From the NCBI RefSeq assembly GCF_900111565.1, contig NZ_FOIK01000001.1:1891309-1955308 (forward strand): a stretch of 64,000 nt of DNA, read 5' to 3'. Positions 53,025 through 61,455 of the stretch are shown here, piece by piece; the stretch's first letter is position 1; every line of letters begins with the position of its first letter. The notes beneath the pieces were generated by a model. That model was not told where the DNA came from and did no database searches. It saw nothing but the letters and a program-made list of their open reading frames with translations. The DNA comes from Paenibacillus sp. NFR01. GTDB lineage: Bacteria > Bacillota > Bacilli > Paenibacillales > Paenibacillaceae. Both the position numbers and the translations under genes were made by a program.

Positions 53025-53969
53025 ATGAACAAAAGACGCTACGGTTCTACAGGCATGACTGTTTCCGAAATCGGTTTCGGCGCATGGCAGCTCGGCAACC
53101 GCCAGGAGTGGGAGGCCATGGACGAAACATCCGCCATCTCGCTCGTGCATGAAGCGCTGGCCATGGGAATCAATTTCTTTGATACCGCGCCTAACTATGG
53201 CCTGGGGAACAGCGAGACGCTGCTGGGCAAAGCACTGAAGGGACAGCGGGAAAAAGCCGTAATCAATACCAAATTCGGGCATCACGCCGGGGGCGAGACG
53301 GATTTCGGGGTACGACGGATCAGGGAATCGGTTGAAGGCAGCCTGAAGCGGCTGCAGACCGATTATATCGACTCCGTGATCATCCACAATCCGCCTTTCG
53401 AGCTGCTGGACGGTAAATTCGGCCATTACGCCGAATTCGAAAAGCTGAAGGCCGAGGGCAAAATCGGCGCTTACGGCGTATCGGTCGATTCGGCCCGGGA
53501 GATGCGCGAAGCGGTTACGGGCGGCGGCGGGACGGGGATCGGCGTGATTGAAGTAATGTTTAATATCTTCTATCAGGAGACGGCGGATGCCTTCGCGCTC
53601 GCGCAAGAGCGGGATATTCCGCTCATCATCAAGGTCCCGCTCGACTCCGGCTGGCTGTCCGGCAAATACGGCAGCGAGAGTATTTTCTCCGGCGTCCGCA
53701 GCCGTTGGTCTCCGGAGATCATCCGCAAACGCGCCGCGCTTTTGGACAAGATCAAATTCGTCACCGGCGGAAATACAACGCTGGCCATGGCCGCGCTGCG
53801 CTTTATTCTGTCCTACCCGGCGGTCGCGACTGTCATTCCGGGCGTGCGCAGCCATGCTCAGCTGGAAGAAAACGTATCGGCCAGCGCAGGCTCCATGCCG
53901 GAAGATCAGGTCCGGCGCCTGGAACAATTATGGCAGAGCGAGATCCGTGACCAGCAGCTCGGCTGGTAA
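53025..53969 (+). CDS. Aldo/keto reductase
   Basis: A 314-residue NADP-dependent oxidoreductase with the catalytic tetrad: Asp and Tyr in FFDTAPNYGLGNSETLLG, Lys in VINTKFGHHAGG, His in SVIIHNPP. The cofactor end reads LRFILSYPAVATVIPGVRSH. N-terminus MNKRRYGSTGMTVSEIGFG is typical of the YghZ/Tas-like group. Substrate unknown. ATG with AAGGAG 8 nt upstream; nineteen open codons earlier are not used. Confidence 0.9.
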   Translation: MNKRRYGSTGMTVSEIGFGAWQLGNRQEWEAMDETSAISLVHEALAMGINFFDTAPNYGLGNSETLLGKALKGQREKAVINTKFGHHAGGETDFGVRRIRESVEGSLKRLQTDYIDSVIIHNPPFELLDGKFGHYAEFEKLKAEGKIGAYGVSVDSAREMREAVTGGGGTGIGVIEVMFNIFYQETADAFALAQERDIPLIIKVPLDSGWLSGKYGSESIFSGVRSRWSPEIIRKRAALLDKIKFVTGGNTTLAMAALRFILSYPAVATVIPGVRSHAQLEENVSASAGSMPEDQVRRLEQLWQSEIRDQQLGW

Positions 53970-53990
53970 TCGGTTCATGATTGACCTCCG

Positions 53991-54743
53991 TCAGGCAGTA
54001 CCCGCGGTTAAATGCTCGCCCAGTCTGACGGAGGCCGTCTTGTAACCGAAATCTCCGATCTCCAGGCAATTCAGCACGTACCCGTAAGCGCAGCCGCCGT
54101 CGATGCCGATTTTGTCGCCGAGCGGGCTGAACCAGATATCCGGTGTCCCGTGCAGCTCATCCGCCGAAGTATGGCCGAAGACGACGGTTTTGCCGGTATT
54201 CCGGACCGGCTGCGTATAAAACGGCTCCCGGATCCACAGGAAATCGCGTTCCGTCTGCTGCCGCCAATCCGCCAGCTCCGGATTGATCCCGGCATGGACA
54301 AAAATATGCTCTTGCGTCTCGTAATACAGCGGCAGCGTTCGCAAAAATTCAAGATGTCCGCCAAAATGGTTCCGGATGAATGCTTTGGCCCGCAAGTATT
54401 CATCCCAGCCCGTTTCGGAGTTGAAGAACCCTGCGCTCTGGCAGTAACTCATTAACGTATAATAGCCGCCGTTGGTCAGCCAGTGCGTATCCAGTTTGTC
54501 ATCGTCGCCGGCCAGCGCGTCGCAGAACATTTTGTCATGATTGCCTTTCAGGACGACCGCTCCGTACTGCTCATGAAGCCGCATGACCTCTTCCACCAGG
54601 ACGCGGCTGTCTCTGCCCCTGTCCACGTAATCGCCGGTCAATACCAGCTGATCGTGTGCCGGGTCGTAATGCACTTTCGCCAAAAGCGCGGCCAATTCCC
54701 GGTCGCAGCCGTGAATGTCGCTGATTGCAAGTATTCTGCCGAT
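53991..54743 (-). CDS. Metallophosphoesterase (PrpE/serine-threonine phosphatase-like) with apparent AUC start
   Basis: A calcineurin-like phosphatase of about 250 residues: SDIHGCDRELAALL, LTGDYVDRGRDSRVL, LKGNHDKMF, FVHAGINPELADW and VFGHTSADELHGTP supply the two-metal site. The pattern resembles bacterial Ser/Thr or bis-nucleotide phosphatases. Homologues begin M-GRILAISDIHG; here the codon before GRIL is ATC (54741-54743), with GAGGAG 8 nt upstream. No ATG, GTG or TTG occurs in frame until a GTG at 54857 that lies beyond the sigF terminator and has no ribosome binding site. AUC initiation, a mutated start, or a base error are all possible. Confidence 0.7.
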   Translation of the reverse strand: MGRILAISDIHGCDRELAALLAKVHYDPAHDQLVLTGDYVDRGRDSRVLVEEVMRLHEQYGAVVLKGNHDKMFCDALAGDDDKLDTHWLTNGGYYTLMSYCQSAGFFNSETGWDEYLRAKAFIRNHFGGHLEFLRTLPLYYETQEHIFVHAGINPELADWRQQTERDFLWIREPFYTQPVRNTGKTVVFGHTSADELHGTPDIWFSPLGDKIGIDGGCAYGYVLNCLEIGDFGYKTASVRLGEHLTAGTA

Positions 54744-54802
54744 GGGAATCTCTCCTCGCTGAAGTTTTACTGGTCTGAAATCATAAAAGTTATTATACCA
54801 TG

Positions 54803-54828
54803 AAAAAACCGCCTCACCCGAGGCGGTT
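54803..54828 (-). terminator. Terminator downstream of sigF
   Basis: ACCGCCTC (54808-54815) pairs with GAGGCGGT (54820-54827); T6 follows on the minus strand. It ends the dacF/spoIIA transcript before the phosphatase gene. Confidence 0.85.
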
Positions 54829-54890
54829 CTCCAAGCTCCGAAACGTTCACCCGTCACAAACGTTTATTCCCAAGCGGAACGACCGGCATC

Positions 54891-55646
54891 CTACTGCGCA
54901 ATCTGCTCCCTGATGCTGGCCAGAATCTTTTTCTCCAGCCTCGACACCTGCACCTGCGAAATGCCGAGGCGGCTGGCGACCTCCGACTGGGTCTGGTCGC
55001 GGTAATAACGTAAGTACACGATCAGCCGCTCCCGTTCGGTCAGCGCGCCGATGGCTTCGTTCAGCGCCAGCTTATCGAACCAGCGCTCCTGTGTATCGTC
55101 GGCAATCTGGTCGATCAGGGTGATCGGATCCCCATCGTTCTCGAAGACCGTCTCGTGGATCGACGTCGGAGGCTTGTTCGCCTCCTGGGCAAACACGATA
55201 TCTTCCGGCGTTACGCCCAGCGCGTCCGCCACCTCGCCGATCGTCGGCAGGCGGTCCAGCGTCTTGGACATTTCATCCTTCATCTTGCGGACTTTATTGG
55301 CCATTTCCTTCAAGGAGCGGCTCACCTTCAAGGTTCCGTCGTCGCGCAGGAAACGCTGGATCTCCCCGATGATCATCGGCACGGCATACGTCGAGAACTT
55401 GACCTCATAGCTGAGATCAAACTTGTCGACGGACTTCAGCAGACCGATGCATCCGATCTGGAACAGATCGTCGGGTTCATAGCCGCGGTTCATAAACCGC
55501 TGCACCACCGACCACACCAGACGGATATTGCAGCTTACTAGCGTATCGCGGGCCAGATTATCCCCGGCCTGGCTGAGCGCGATCAGACGTTTAACCTCCG
55601 CGTCGTCCAGATAGGTCGGCGGAGCTTTTTTTGGCTCTTTATCCAT
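54891..55646 (-). CDS. sigF: RNA polymerase sigma factor SigF (forespore)
   Basis: A 251-residue sigma-70 factor, the first forespore-specific sigma. Region 2: DTLVSCNIRLVWSVVQRFMN, DDLFQIGCIGLLKSVDKFD and FSTYAVPMIIGEIQRFLRDD; region 4: ALTERERLIVYLRYYRDQTQ and SEVASRLGISQVQVSRLEKK. Held inactive by SpoIIAB until SpoIIAA is dephosphorylated. Third gene of spoIIAA-spoIIAB-sigF. Confidence 0.97.
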   Translation of the reverse strand: MDKEPKKAPPTYLDDAEVKRLIALSQAGDNLARDTLVSCNIRLVWSVVQRFMNRGYEPDDLFQIGCIGLLKSVDKFDLSYEVKFSTYAVPMIIGEIQRFLRDDGTLKVSRSLKEMANKVRKMKDEMSKTLDRLPTIGEVADALGVTPEDIVFAQEANKPPTSIHETVFENDGDPITLIDQIADDTQERWFDKLALNEAIGALTERERLIVYLRYYRDQTQSEVASRLGISQVQVSRLEKKILASIREQIAQ

Positions 55647-55657
55647 GGCTCCAACCC

Positions 55658-56113
55658 CTAATTGTATAAAGCTTTTTTGGAAACGATTGTTTTCTTCATC
55701 GAAATGGATGTGCCGCGGCCCGGTTCCGTGGTCACTTCGAATTCATCCATGAAATTTTCCATAATCGTAAAGCCCATGCCCGAACGTTCCAGCTCCGGCT
55801 TGGAGGTGTACAGCGGCTGCTGCGCCAGCTCGAGATCCTCGATGCCCCGTCCCTGATCCTCGATAATCAGATGAACCGTATCCATCTCGATCGTTGCCGA
55901 AATGCTGACGATGCCGGCAGGATCGCTGTCATACCCGTGAATAATGCAATTGGTGACGGCCTCCGAAACGACCGTCTTCAGATCGTTCAGCTCTTCAAGC
56001 GTCGGGTCCAGCCTGGAGACAAACGCAGCTACAACAACCCGTGCAAAGGATTCGTTCTCCGAGCGCGCGGCAAATTTCACGCTCATGAAGTTGCCGTTTT
56101 CGCCTGTGGTCAT
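55658..56113 (-). CDS. spoIIAB: Anti-sigma F factor SpoIIAB
   Basis: A 151-residue GHKL-ATPase serine kinase and anti-sigma factor. ATP-site motifs: [16 protein letters not shown] (N box), [12 protein letters not shown] (G1) and [14 protein letters not shown] (G2), ending [14 protein letters not shown]. It binds SigF, and phosphorylates SpoIIAA. ATG overlaps the spoIIAA stop; a second ATG nine codons on matches the usual N-terminus ([12 protein letters not shown]) and could be used instead. Confidence 0.96.
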   Translation of the reverse strand: MTTGENGNFMSVKFAARSENESFARVVVAAFVSRLDPTLEELNDLKTVVSEAVTNCIIHGYDSDPAGIVSISATIEMDTVHLIIEDQGRGIEDLELAQQPLYTSKPELERSGMGFTIMENFMDEFEVTTEPGRGTSISMKKTIVSKKALYN

Positions 56114-56463
56114 AACGCCACCTCCAAATCCGAAAGCGCTGCGCTTTCGTCTTCATACAAAGACATGATTTTGAACAAACCCGACATTTCAAGCAGCCGT
56201 TTCACCGGCGCGGAGGCGTCGCAGATGACCATTTTTCCGCCTTTGCCGCGGATTAGCTTGTACCGGCCGAGAATTACGCCAAGCCCGGAACTGTCCATAA
56301 ACTGCAAATCCTTCAGGCTGAGCACCAGATGCTTAGCCTGCCTGCGCATAATCGCCTCGTCCAGTTCCAGACGTACGAATTCGGCTGCATGATGATCCAG
56401 TTCCCCGGATAATCGGACGATCAATACACTGCGCTGATGCTCCATCTCCACATGCGCGTTCAT
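56110..56463 (-). CDS. spoIIAA: Anti-sigma F factor antagonist SpoIIAA
   Basis: A 117-residue STAS-domain protein. The phosphorylated Ser lies in [17 protein letters not shown]; other marks are [18 protein letters not shown] and [20 protein letters not shown]. When dephosphorylated by SpoIIE it displaces SigF from SpoIIAB. GAGGAGAG precedes the ATG. A sigma-H-like promoter lies 80-110 nt upstream. Confidence 0.97.
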   Translation of the reverse strand: MNAHVEMEHQRSVLIVRLSGELDHHAAEFVRLELDEAIMRRQAKHLVLSLKDLQFMDSSGLGVILGRYKLIRGKGGKMVICDASAPVKRLLEMSGLFKIMSLYEDESAALSDLEVAL

Positions 56464-56543
56464 TTTGACACTCTCCTCTTCGTTGCTTTCTACACACGGC
56501 TACCGCCCCTGCGTTCCAAGATTTTCCCCTTCAAGGACAAGGT

Positions 56544-56582
56544 TTTCTACGCGGTAAAAGAGGATTCCTGCCTCACGACAAA
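56544..56582 (-). promoter_or_regulatory. Candidate sigma-H promoter and Spo0A box of spoIIA
   Basis: On the minus strand: -35 GCAGGAATC (56563-56571; sigma-H RnAGGAWWW), 12-bp spacer, -10 GTAGAAA (56544-56550; RnnGAAW). Directly upstream is TTTGTCGTG (56574-56582), a partial 0A box (TTTGTCRAA). This mirrors the known spoIIA promoter arrangement. Confidence 0.55.
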
Positions 56583-56611
56583 ACTAGAAGAAAACCCCTA
56601 TGAATCTACAT

Positions 56612-57814
56612 TTAATCCACCGAGAACAACGAACCCGCCGTCCGTTTGAACAGCTTCCACCAGCCGGCCTTCGCGACCGATTCCCCGGCTTTCAGCTCAT
56701 ATTCCTTAACGACATTCGTACCTTGGTACACTACCAGCTTGCCGACCGTCTGATCCGCGGCCACCGGCGCCTTGATGCTCTTCGGTACCACCACCTCGTG
56801 GCGGATTCCCTCCTGCGTAACCCCTTTGCGCAGCAGGACGCTGTAGTTTTCGGCAGCTTTAAGCGGAAGCTCGGTTTTGACGCCTTTTTCAATATTCAGC
56901 GTACCGACGATGTCGCCTTCCTTATGAATATTGTGCAGTTTGTACTGCGCGAACAAATAATCGAACATGCCGGATACTTCGCTGTTGCGTGTCTTGGTAT
57001 TCGGTTCGCCGAGCACTACCGCAATCGCCCGCAAGCCGTCCCGCGATGCCGTCGCCGAGAGGCAGAATTTCGCTTCGGACGTATACCCCGTTTTCAGGCC
57101 GTCCGCCCCTGTGTAAAAACGTACCAGCTTGTTCGTATTCACGAGCCAGAACGGCTTGGCGCTGTCCTTACGCAAATAGTCCTGGTAGGAGCCGGTGTAT
57201 TTGATGATCTGCTCATGCTTCAGCAATTCGCGGCTGATGACGGCGATGTCATGCGCGGACGAATAGTGGTTCTCCGCAGGCAGCCCGTTGCAGTTGGCAA
57301 AATGGGTATCCTTGAGGCCCAGCGCCTCCGCTTTCTGGTTCATCATGTCGACAAAAGCGCTCTCCGAACCGGCCAGCTTCTCGGCCATCGCTACTGAAGC
57401 GTCATTACCGGAGGCCATGGCGATGCCTTTGAGCATCTCGTCCACGGACATTTCTTCACCCGGCTCGAGAAAAATCTGCGATCCGCCCATCGAAGCGGCG
57501 TATTCGCTGGTACGGACCTTATCCGTCAGCTGCAGCCGGCCTTCGTCCAGCGCTTCCACGGTCAGCAGCATCGTCATGATCTTGGTAATGCTGGCCGGGG
57601 GCAGCTTGTCATGGCTGTTTTTCTCGAAAATAACGGTGCCGGTCGCCGCATCCATCAGAATGGCTGAACGTGCGCTTGGCGCGAGCACCGGCGATGCCGT
57701 ATTACCCGCAGCTGCTCCGGTTTTCGCTTTTTCTTCCGCATACACACCGGCAGCTCCGCTGACCGAAAGGATTACCATACACCATACCAGTATCAATACT
57801 CGCATTTTTTTCAC
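56612..57814 (-). CDS. dacF: D-alanyl-D-alanine carboxypeptidase DacF
   Basis: A 400-residue forespore penicillin-binding protein with signal peptide (to about 26). Active-site motifs: PPASITKIMTML (Ser-x-x-Lys), MASGNDASVAM (SxN), GLKTGYTSEAKF (KTG). The C-terminal domain ends with an amphipathic membrane-binding tail (WWKLFKRTAGSLFSVD). With DacB it regulates cortex cross-linking. GTG start at 57814 with AGGAGGAG 7 nt upstream; an ATG three codons on is an alternative. Position upstream of spoIIAA is as in B. subtilis. Confidence 0.94.
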   Translation of the reverse strand: MKKMRVLILVWCMVILSVSGAAGVYAEEKAKTGAAAGNTASPVLAPSARSAILMDAATGTVIFEKNSHDKLPPASITKIMTMLLTVEALDEGRLQLTDKVRTSEYAASMGGSQIFLEPGEEMSVDEMLKGIAMASGNDASVAMAEKLAGSESAFVDMMNQKAEALGLKDTHFANCNGLPAENHYSSAHDIAVISRELLKHEQIIKYTGSYQDYLRKDSAKPFWLVNTNKLVRFYTGADGLKTGYTSEAKFCLSATASRDGLRAIAVVLGEPNTKTRNSEVSGMFDYLFAQYKLHNIHKEGDIVGTLNIEKGVKTELPLKAAENYSVLLRKGVTQEGIRHEVVVPKSIKAPVAADQTVGKLVVYQGTNVVKEYELKAGESVAKAGWWKLFKRTAGSLFSVD

Positions 57815-57950
57815 TAGGATTCTCCTCCTGAACGTTGGCCTCGATTTTTCACAGGTCCTTTGTTCCAGTTTCGGCAGAATCGGCAAATTTTATTCCAGAA
57901 AACAGGGAAATTCAAGCGAAAACTCCTTGAAAACCTATCAGGCTTCATAT

Positions 57951-58031
57951 GCAAAAAAAAAGCCGTGCAGGACCTCCGGTAACGTGAATTCATCATAAAC
58001 ATGAAGATTCGCGCCGGTTGTTCTGCACGGC
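57951..58031 (-). terminator. Terminator after pdp
   Basis: GCCGTGCAG (57962-57970) pairs with CTGCACGGC (58023-58031) across a long loop; T9 follows on the minus strand. Confidence 0.75.
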
Positions 58032-58046
58032 AATCTATACTATTTT

Positions 58047-59378
58047 CTAATACCGGGTAACCCCGTCCTTGGTAACAAGCGCGAACACGAGCGGCTGCGG
58101 CGGCACCGACTCGGCGGAGAAGCGGTACGCTTCCAGCACCTTAGCCGTCGCTTCGCGGACCTTGCTCTCGCCGGCGTCATTGACATGCAGCACGGCCAGC
58201 GTATCGCCGGCGGCTACCGCGTCGCCGACTTTCTTGGCGAGTTGGATGCCTACCGCCAGATCGATGACGGATTCTTTCGTTTCCCGTCCGGCGCCGAGCA
58301 GCATGGCCGCCAAGCCGATCTCCTCGGCCTGGATCTTGTCCACGTATCCGGCGGCTTCCGCCTTCACTTCGATCAGCGTCCGGGCTGCCGGTAGCGTATC
58401 CGGATGGTCAATCTGCGATGTCTGCCCGCCTTGCGCCGCGACGATTTGCTTGAACTTGTCCAGCGCACGGCCGTCCGCGATGCGTTCAAGCAGAAGCGCC
58501 CGCGCCTCGGCTTCGTTCTGCGCTTTGCCGCCGAGGATCAGCATCTGGCTGCCGAGGAACAGGCAGACCTCCTGCAAATCCTTGGGCCCTTGGCCCTTGA
58601 GGGTTTCGATGCCCTCTTTGATCTCCAGGGCATTGCCGATCCCGTAGCCGAGCGGCTGGTCCATATCGCTGATGACGGCGATGGTGCTGCGGCCCAGATG
58701 GGTGCCGATATCGACCATGGCCTGCGCCAGCTTGATAGAGTCATCCAGCGTCTTCATGAATGCGCCGCTGCCGGTTTTGACGTCCAGCACGATGGCGTCC
58801 GCCCCCGCGGCGATCTTCTTGCTCATCACCGAGCTGGCGATGAGCGGAATGGATTCCACGGTAGCGGTAACGTCGCGCAGCGCGTACATTTTTTTGTCCG
58901 CCGGCGTGATGTTGCCGGACTGGCCGATGACCGCTGCGCCGATTTCGCCGACCTGGGCGAAAAACTGCTCCCGGCCCATCTCCACGGAGAAGCCGCTGAT
59001 GGACTCCAGCTTGTCGAGCGTGCCGCCGGTATGCCCGAGGCCGCGGCCCGACATTTTAGCGACAGGTACGCCGGCCGACGCTACGAGCGGAGCCAGCACG
59101 ACGGTCGTTTTGTCGCCGACGCCGCCGGTGGAATGCTTATCCACCTTGACCCCTGCGATTGGGCTGAGATCCACCTGATCGCCGGACATGGCCATCTCTA
59201 AGGTCAGATCGCCAGTCTCCCGCGCGTTCATGCCCTGAAAGTAGACCGCCATGGCCCAGGCGGACATTTGGTAATCCGGGATTTCGCCTTTGCTGTAGCC
59301 TTGAATCAGGAAGGCAATTTCCTCGCGGCTCAGCTCACCGCCGTCTCTCTTCTTCTGGATCAGATCAACCGCGCGCAT
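58047..59378 (-). CDS. pdp: Pyrimidine-nucleoside phosphorylase
   Basis: A 443-residue enzyme splitting uridine, thymidine and deoxyuridine with phosphate. Phosphate site [32 protein letters not shown]; substrate-binding [20 protein letters not shown] and [10 protein letters not shown]. Length and motifs agree with B. subtilis Pdp. It starts one base after the phosphorylase gene stop, so is coupled to it. Confidence 0.96.
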   Translation of the reverse strand: MRAVDLIQKKRDGGELSREEIAFLIQGYSKGEIPDYQMSAWAMAVYFQGMNARETGDLTLEMAMSGDQVDLSPIAGVKVDKHSTGGVGDKTTVVLAPLVASAGVPVAKMSGRGLGHTGGTLDKLESISGFSVEMGREQFFAQVGEIGAAVIGQSGNITPADKKMYALRDVTATVESIPLIASSVMSKKIAAGADAIVLDVKTGSGAFMKTLDDSIKLAQAMVDIGTHLGRSTIAVISDMDQPLGYGIGNALEIKEGIETLKGQGPKDLQEVCLFLGSQMLILGGKAQNEAEARALLLERIADGRALDKFKQIVAAQGGQTSQIDHPDTLPAARTLIEVKAEAAGYVDKIQAEEIGLAAMLLGAGRETKESVIDLAVGIQLAKKVGDAVAAGDTLAVLHVNDAGESKVREATAKVLEAYRFSAESVPPQPLVFALVTKDGVTRY

Positions 59379-60235
59379 TACAAGGCAACCTCGCGGACGA
59401 AGGCACGGACCAGGCCGATGAACTTCGGTTTAGTGAGGTTGGCCACCTTCACAACCTGCTCATGGGTGAGCGGCTCCAGCTCATCCGCAATCGCCATATC
59501 GGTGATGCAGGTAATGCCGAGCACGCGGAGTTTGCTGTGGCTGGCAACGATGACTTCCGGTACGGTGGACATGCCCACGGCGTCGCCGCCGAGGTATGCC
59601 AGCATCTTCAGCTCCGCCGGCGTTTCGTACGTCGGGCCGCTGATGCCGGCATAGACGCCCTGCTGCAGCTTCAGCGTCTCGCCGTCTGCGCCGGTAATGC
59701 CGGATGCCAGCTTTTTCGCAAGCTCAATATATTCGGGATCGTAAGCCCGGGACATGTCCGGGAAGCGTACGCCCAGCTCCGGATCGTTCGGTCCGATCAG
59801 CGGGTTGTCGCCGGTCATGTTCAAATGGTCGGTAATCAGCATCAGATCGCCGGCTTTGAACGCCGGGTTCATACCGCCGCCCGCATTGGTGATGACCAGC
59901 GTGCCTACGCCGAGCTTGGCCATAACATATACCGGAAGTACGACTTTGCGCATTTCGTAGCCTTCATAGTAATGGAAACGGCCTTGCATGATGATGACAT
60001 CCTTGCCCTCCAGCTTGCCGATGACAAAACGTCCGGCATGGCCCTCCACCGTGGAGCGCGGGAAGTGCGGAATTTCTTCATAAGGCAGATAAACGGCATC
60101 TTCGATCTGGTCGCCGAGATCGCCGAGCCCGGAGCCGAGAATCAGGCCGATGGACGGCTTGTACGGCCCGAATTTGGATGCAATATAGGCCGCGGCTTCT
60201 TTAACCTGCGTGCCGTAAGGAATTGTAGTGGTCAT
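59378..60235 (-). CDS. Purine-nucleoside phosphorylase paralogue (Asp at the base-recognition position)
   Basis: A 285-residue trimeric-type PNP: phosphate loop [56 protein letters not shown] and [13 protein letters not shown] with the conserved Glu. The strand that normally reads ITN has CITDMA, so the purine-recognition Asn is Asp246. In human PNP the same change shifts preference towards 6-aminopurines. Overlaps pdp by one base. AGGAGG lies before the ATG. It is more diverged from B. subtilis PunA than its neighbour. Confidence 0.9.
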   Translation of the reverse strand: MTTTIPYGTQVKEAAAYIASKFGPYKPSIGLILGSGLGDLGDQIEDAVYLPYEEIPHFPRSTVEGHAGRFVIGKLEGKDVIIMQGRFHYYEGYEMRKVVLPVYVMAKLGVGTLVITNAGGGMNPAFKAGDLMLITDHLNMTGDNPLIGPNDPELGVRFPDMSRAYDPEYIELAKKLASGITGADGETLKLQQGVYAGISGPTYETPAELKMLAYLGGDAVGMSTVPEVIVASHSKLRVLGITCITDMAIADELEPLTHEQVVKVANLTKPKFIGLVRAFVREVAL

Positions 60236-60373
60236 GTGAACCTCCTGAGAGTATATGGGGATGCTTATGCGGTACAGGTAGGGTTGGGCTTTGTTGTTGT
60301 TGTCTACCTAATTCTTCTTCGGGTAAAAAATGAACCGTTGCCATAACTCAGGCTCGGCCGGCACTACGGGAAT

Positions 60374-60447
60374 GTTTGAACTTCAAGTCGCTGTTCAGTT
60401 TGAACTTCACATTAAACCAAACCGCTGATTGCGGTCGAAATTCAAAC
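60374..60447. repeat. GTTTGAACTTCA repeats in the spacer between the two phosphorylase genes
   Basis: Direct repeats at 60374-60385 and 60398-60409 (24 bp apart), with a related inverted GAAATTCAAAC at 60437-60447. The 356-bp spacer (60236-60591) holds no gene; it may contain a regulator site or promoter for the downstream phosphorylase. Confidence 0.4.
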
Positions 60448-60591
60448 ATGAAGGCGAATGCTATGCTCCTCCAGTTCCAAACATCCCTGCGCTTCTTCTC
60501 GCCTATGTTAAGGATTGCGTTCATCCGAGGACGATCGCTGCGACACTACCACCCAACCATCCCCTCACCAAACCGCTTCCCGCAATTTGGT

Positions 60592-61416
60592 TTACATTTT
60601 AGGGATGAATTTCAGCACCAGCTTCAGGAACTGCTCGCGTACGCGCTCGGCAGTCTCCATGACTTCGGCATGGTTTAGCGGCTGGTCGAGAATGCCGGCG
60701 GCCATGTTGGTGATGCAGGAAATGCCCAGCACCTCGATGCCGGCATGGCGGGCAACGATCGTCTCGGATACGGTAGACATGCCTACCGCGTCTGCGCCTT
60801 GGCGGCGCAGCATGACGATCTCCGCAGGCGTCTCGTAGCATGGGCCAAGCAGGCCTGCATAAACGCCTTCCTTAAAGGTGAAGCTCAGTTCCGCAGCCGC
60901 CTCCTTGGCAGCCTGGATCAGTCGGGGGCTGTAGGCGGTGGACATATCCGGGAAACGAACGCCCAGCGCGTTGTCATTCGGTCCGATCAGCGGGTTGCGG
61001 CCGGTTAAGTTCAAATGGTCGGTAATCAGCATCAGGTCGCCCGGCGCAAATGAAGTGTTGACTCCGCCGGCGGCATTGGTCACGAGCAGGCTGGTTACGC
61101 CCAACTCTTTCATGACCCGTACCGGGAATGCCGTCGTTTCCGGACCATAACCTTCGTACATGTGGAAACGGCCTTTCATCATCACGACGCGGCGGCCTTC
61201 GATCATGCCGATCAGCAGTTCGCCTTCGTGGCCTTCTACTGTGGATACGGGGAAATGCGGAATTTGGTTATACGGAATGACGACCTCGTCGGTAATCAGG
61301 TCGGCGAGCACGCCGAGACCCGAACCGAGGATCAGGCCGATTTCCGGCGCTACCGTACATTGGTCTTTAATGTAAGCCGCGGCTTCCTGGATATGGTTTT
61401 GCGTTACGATGCTCAT
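60592..61416 (-). CDS. punA: Purine-nucleoside phosphorylase
   Basis: A 274-residue trimeric PNP that splits inosine and guanosine. [63 protein letters not shown] and SCITNMAAGILDQPLNHAEV closely follow B. subtilis PunA. The purine-recognition Asn is present (Asn237). Between deoB and the second phosphorylase. Confidence 0.95.
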   Translation of the reverse strand: MSIVTQNHIQEAAAYIKDQCTVAPEIGLILGSGLGVLADLITDEVVIPYNQIPHFPVSTVEGHEGELLIGMIEGRRVVMMKGRFHMYEGYGPETTAFPVRVMKELGVTSLLVTNAAGGVNTSFAPGDLMLITDHLNLTGRNPLIGPNDNALGVRFPDMSTAYSPRLIQAAKEAAAELSFTFKEGVYAGLLGPCYETPAEIVMLRRQGADAVGMSTVSETIVARHAGIEVLGISCITNMAAGILDQPLNHAEVMETAERVREQFLKLVLKFIPKM

Positions 61417-61455
61417 GAACGTTTGTGCCTCCTTGGATTGATGCAGGTGTTGGAT

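Noticed and set aside
54744-54857. Phosphatase start at the GTG 54857
   Set aside because: It lies upstream of the sigF terminator hairpin, has no ribosome binding site, and adds 38 residues not expected in the family.
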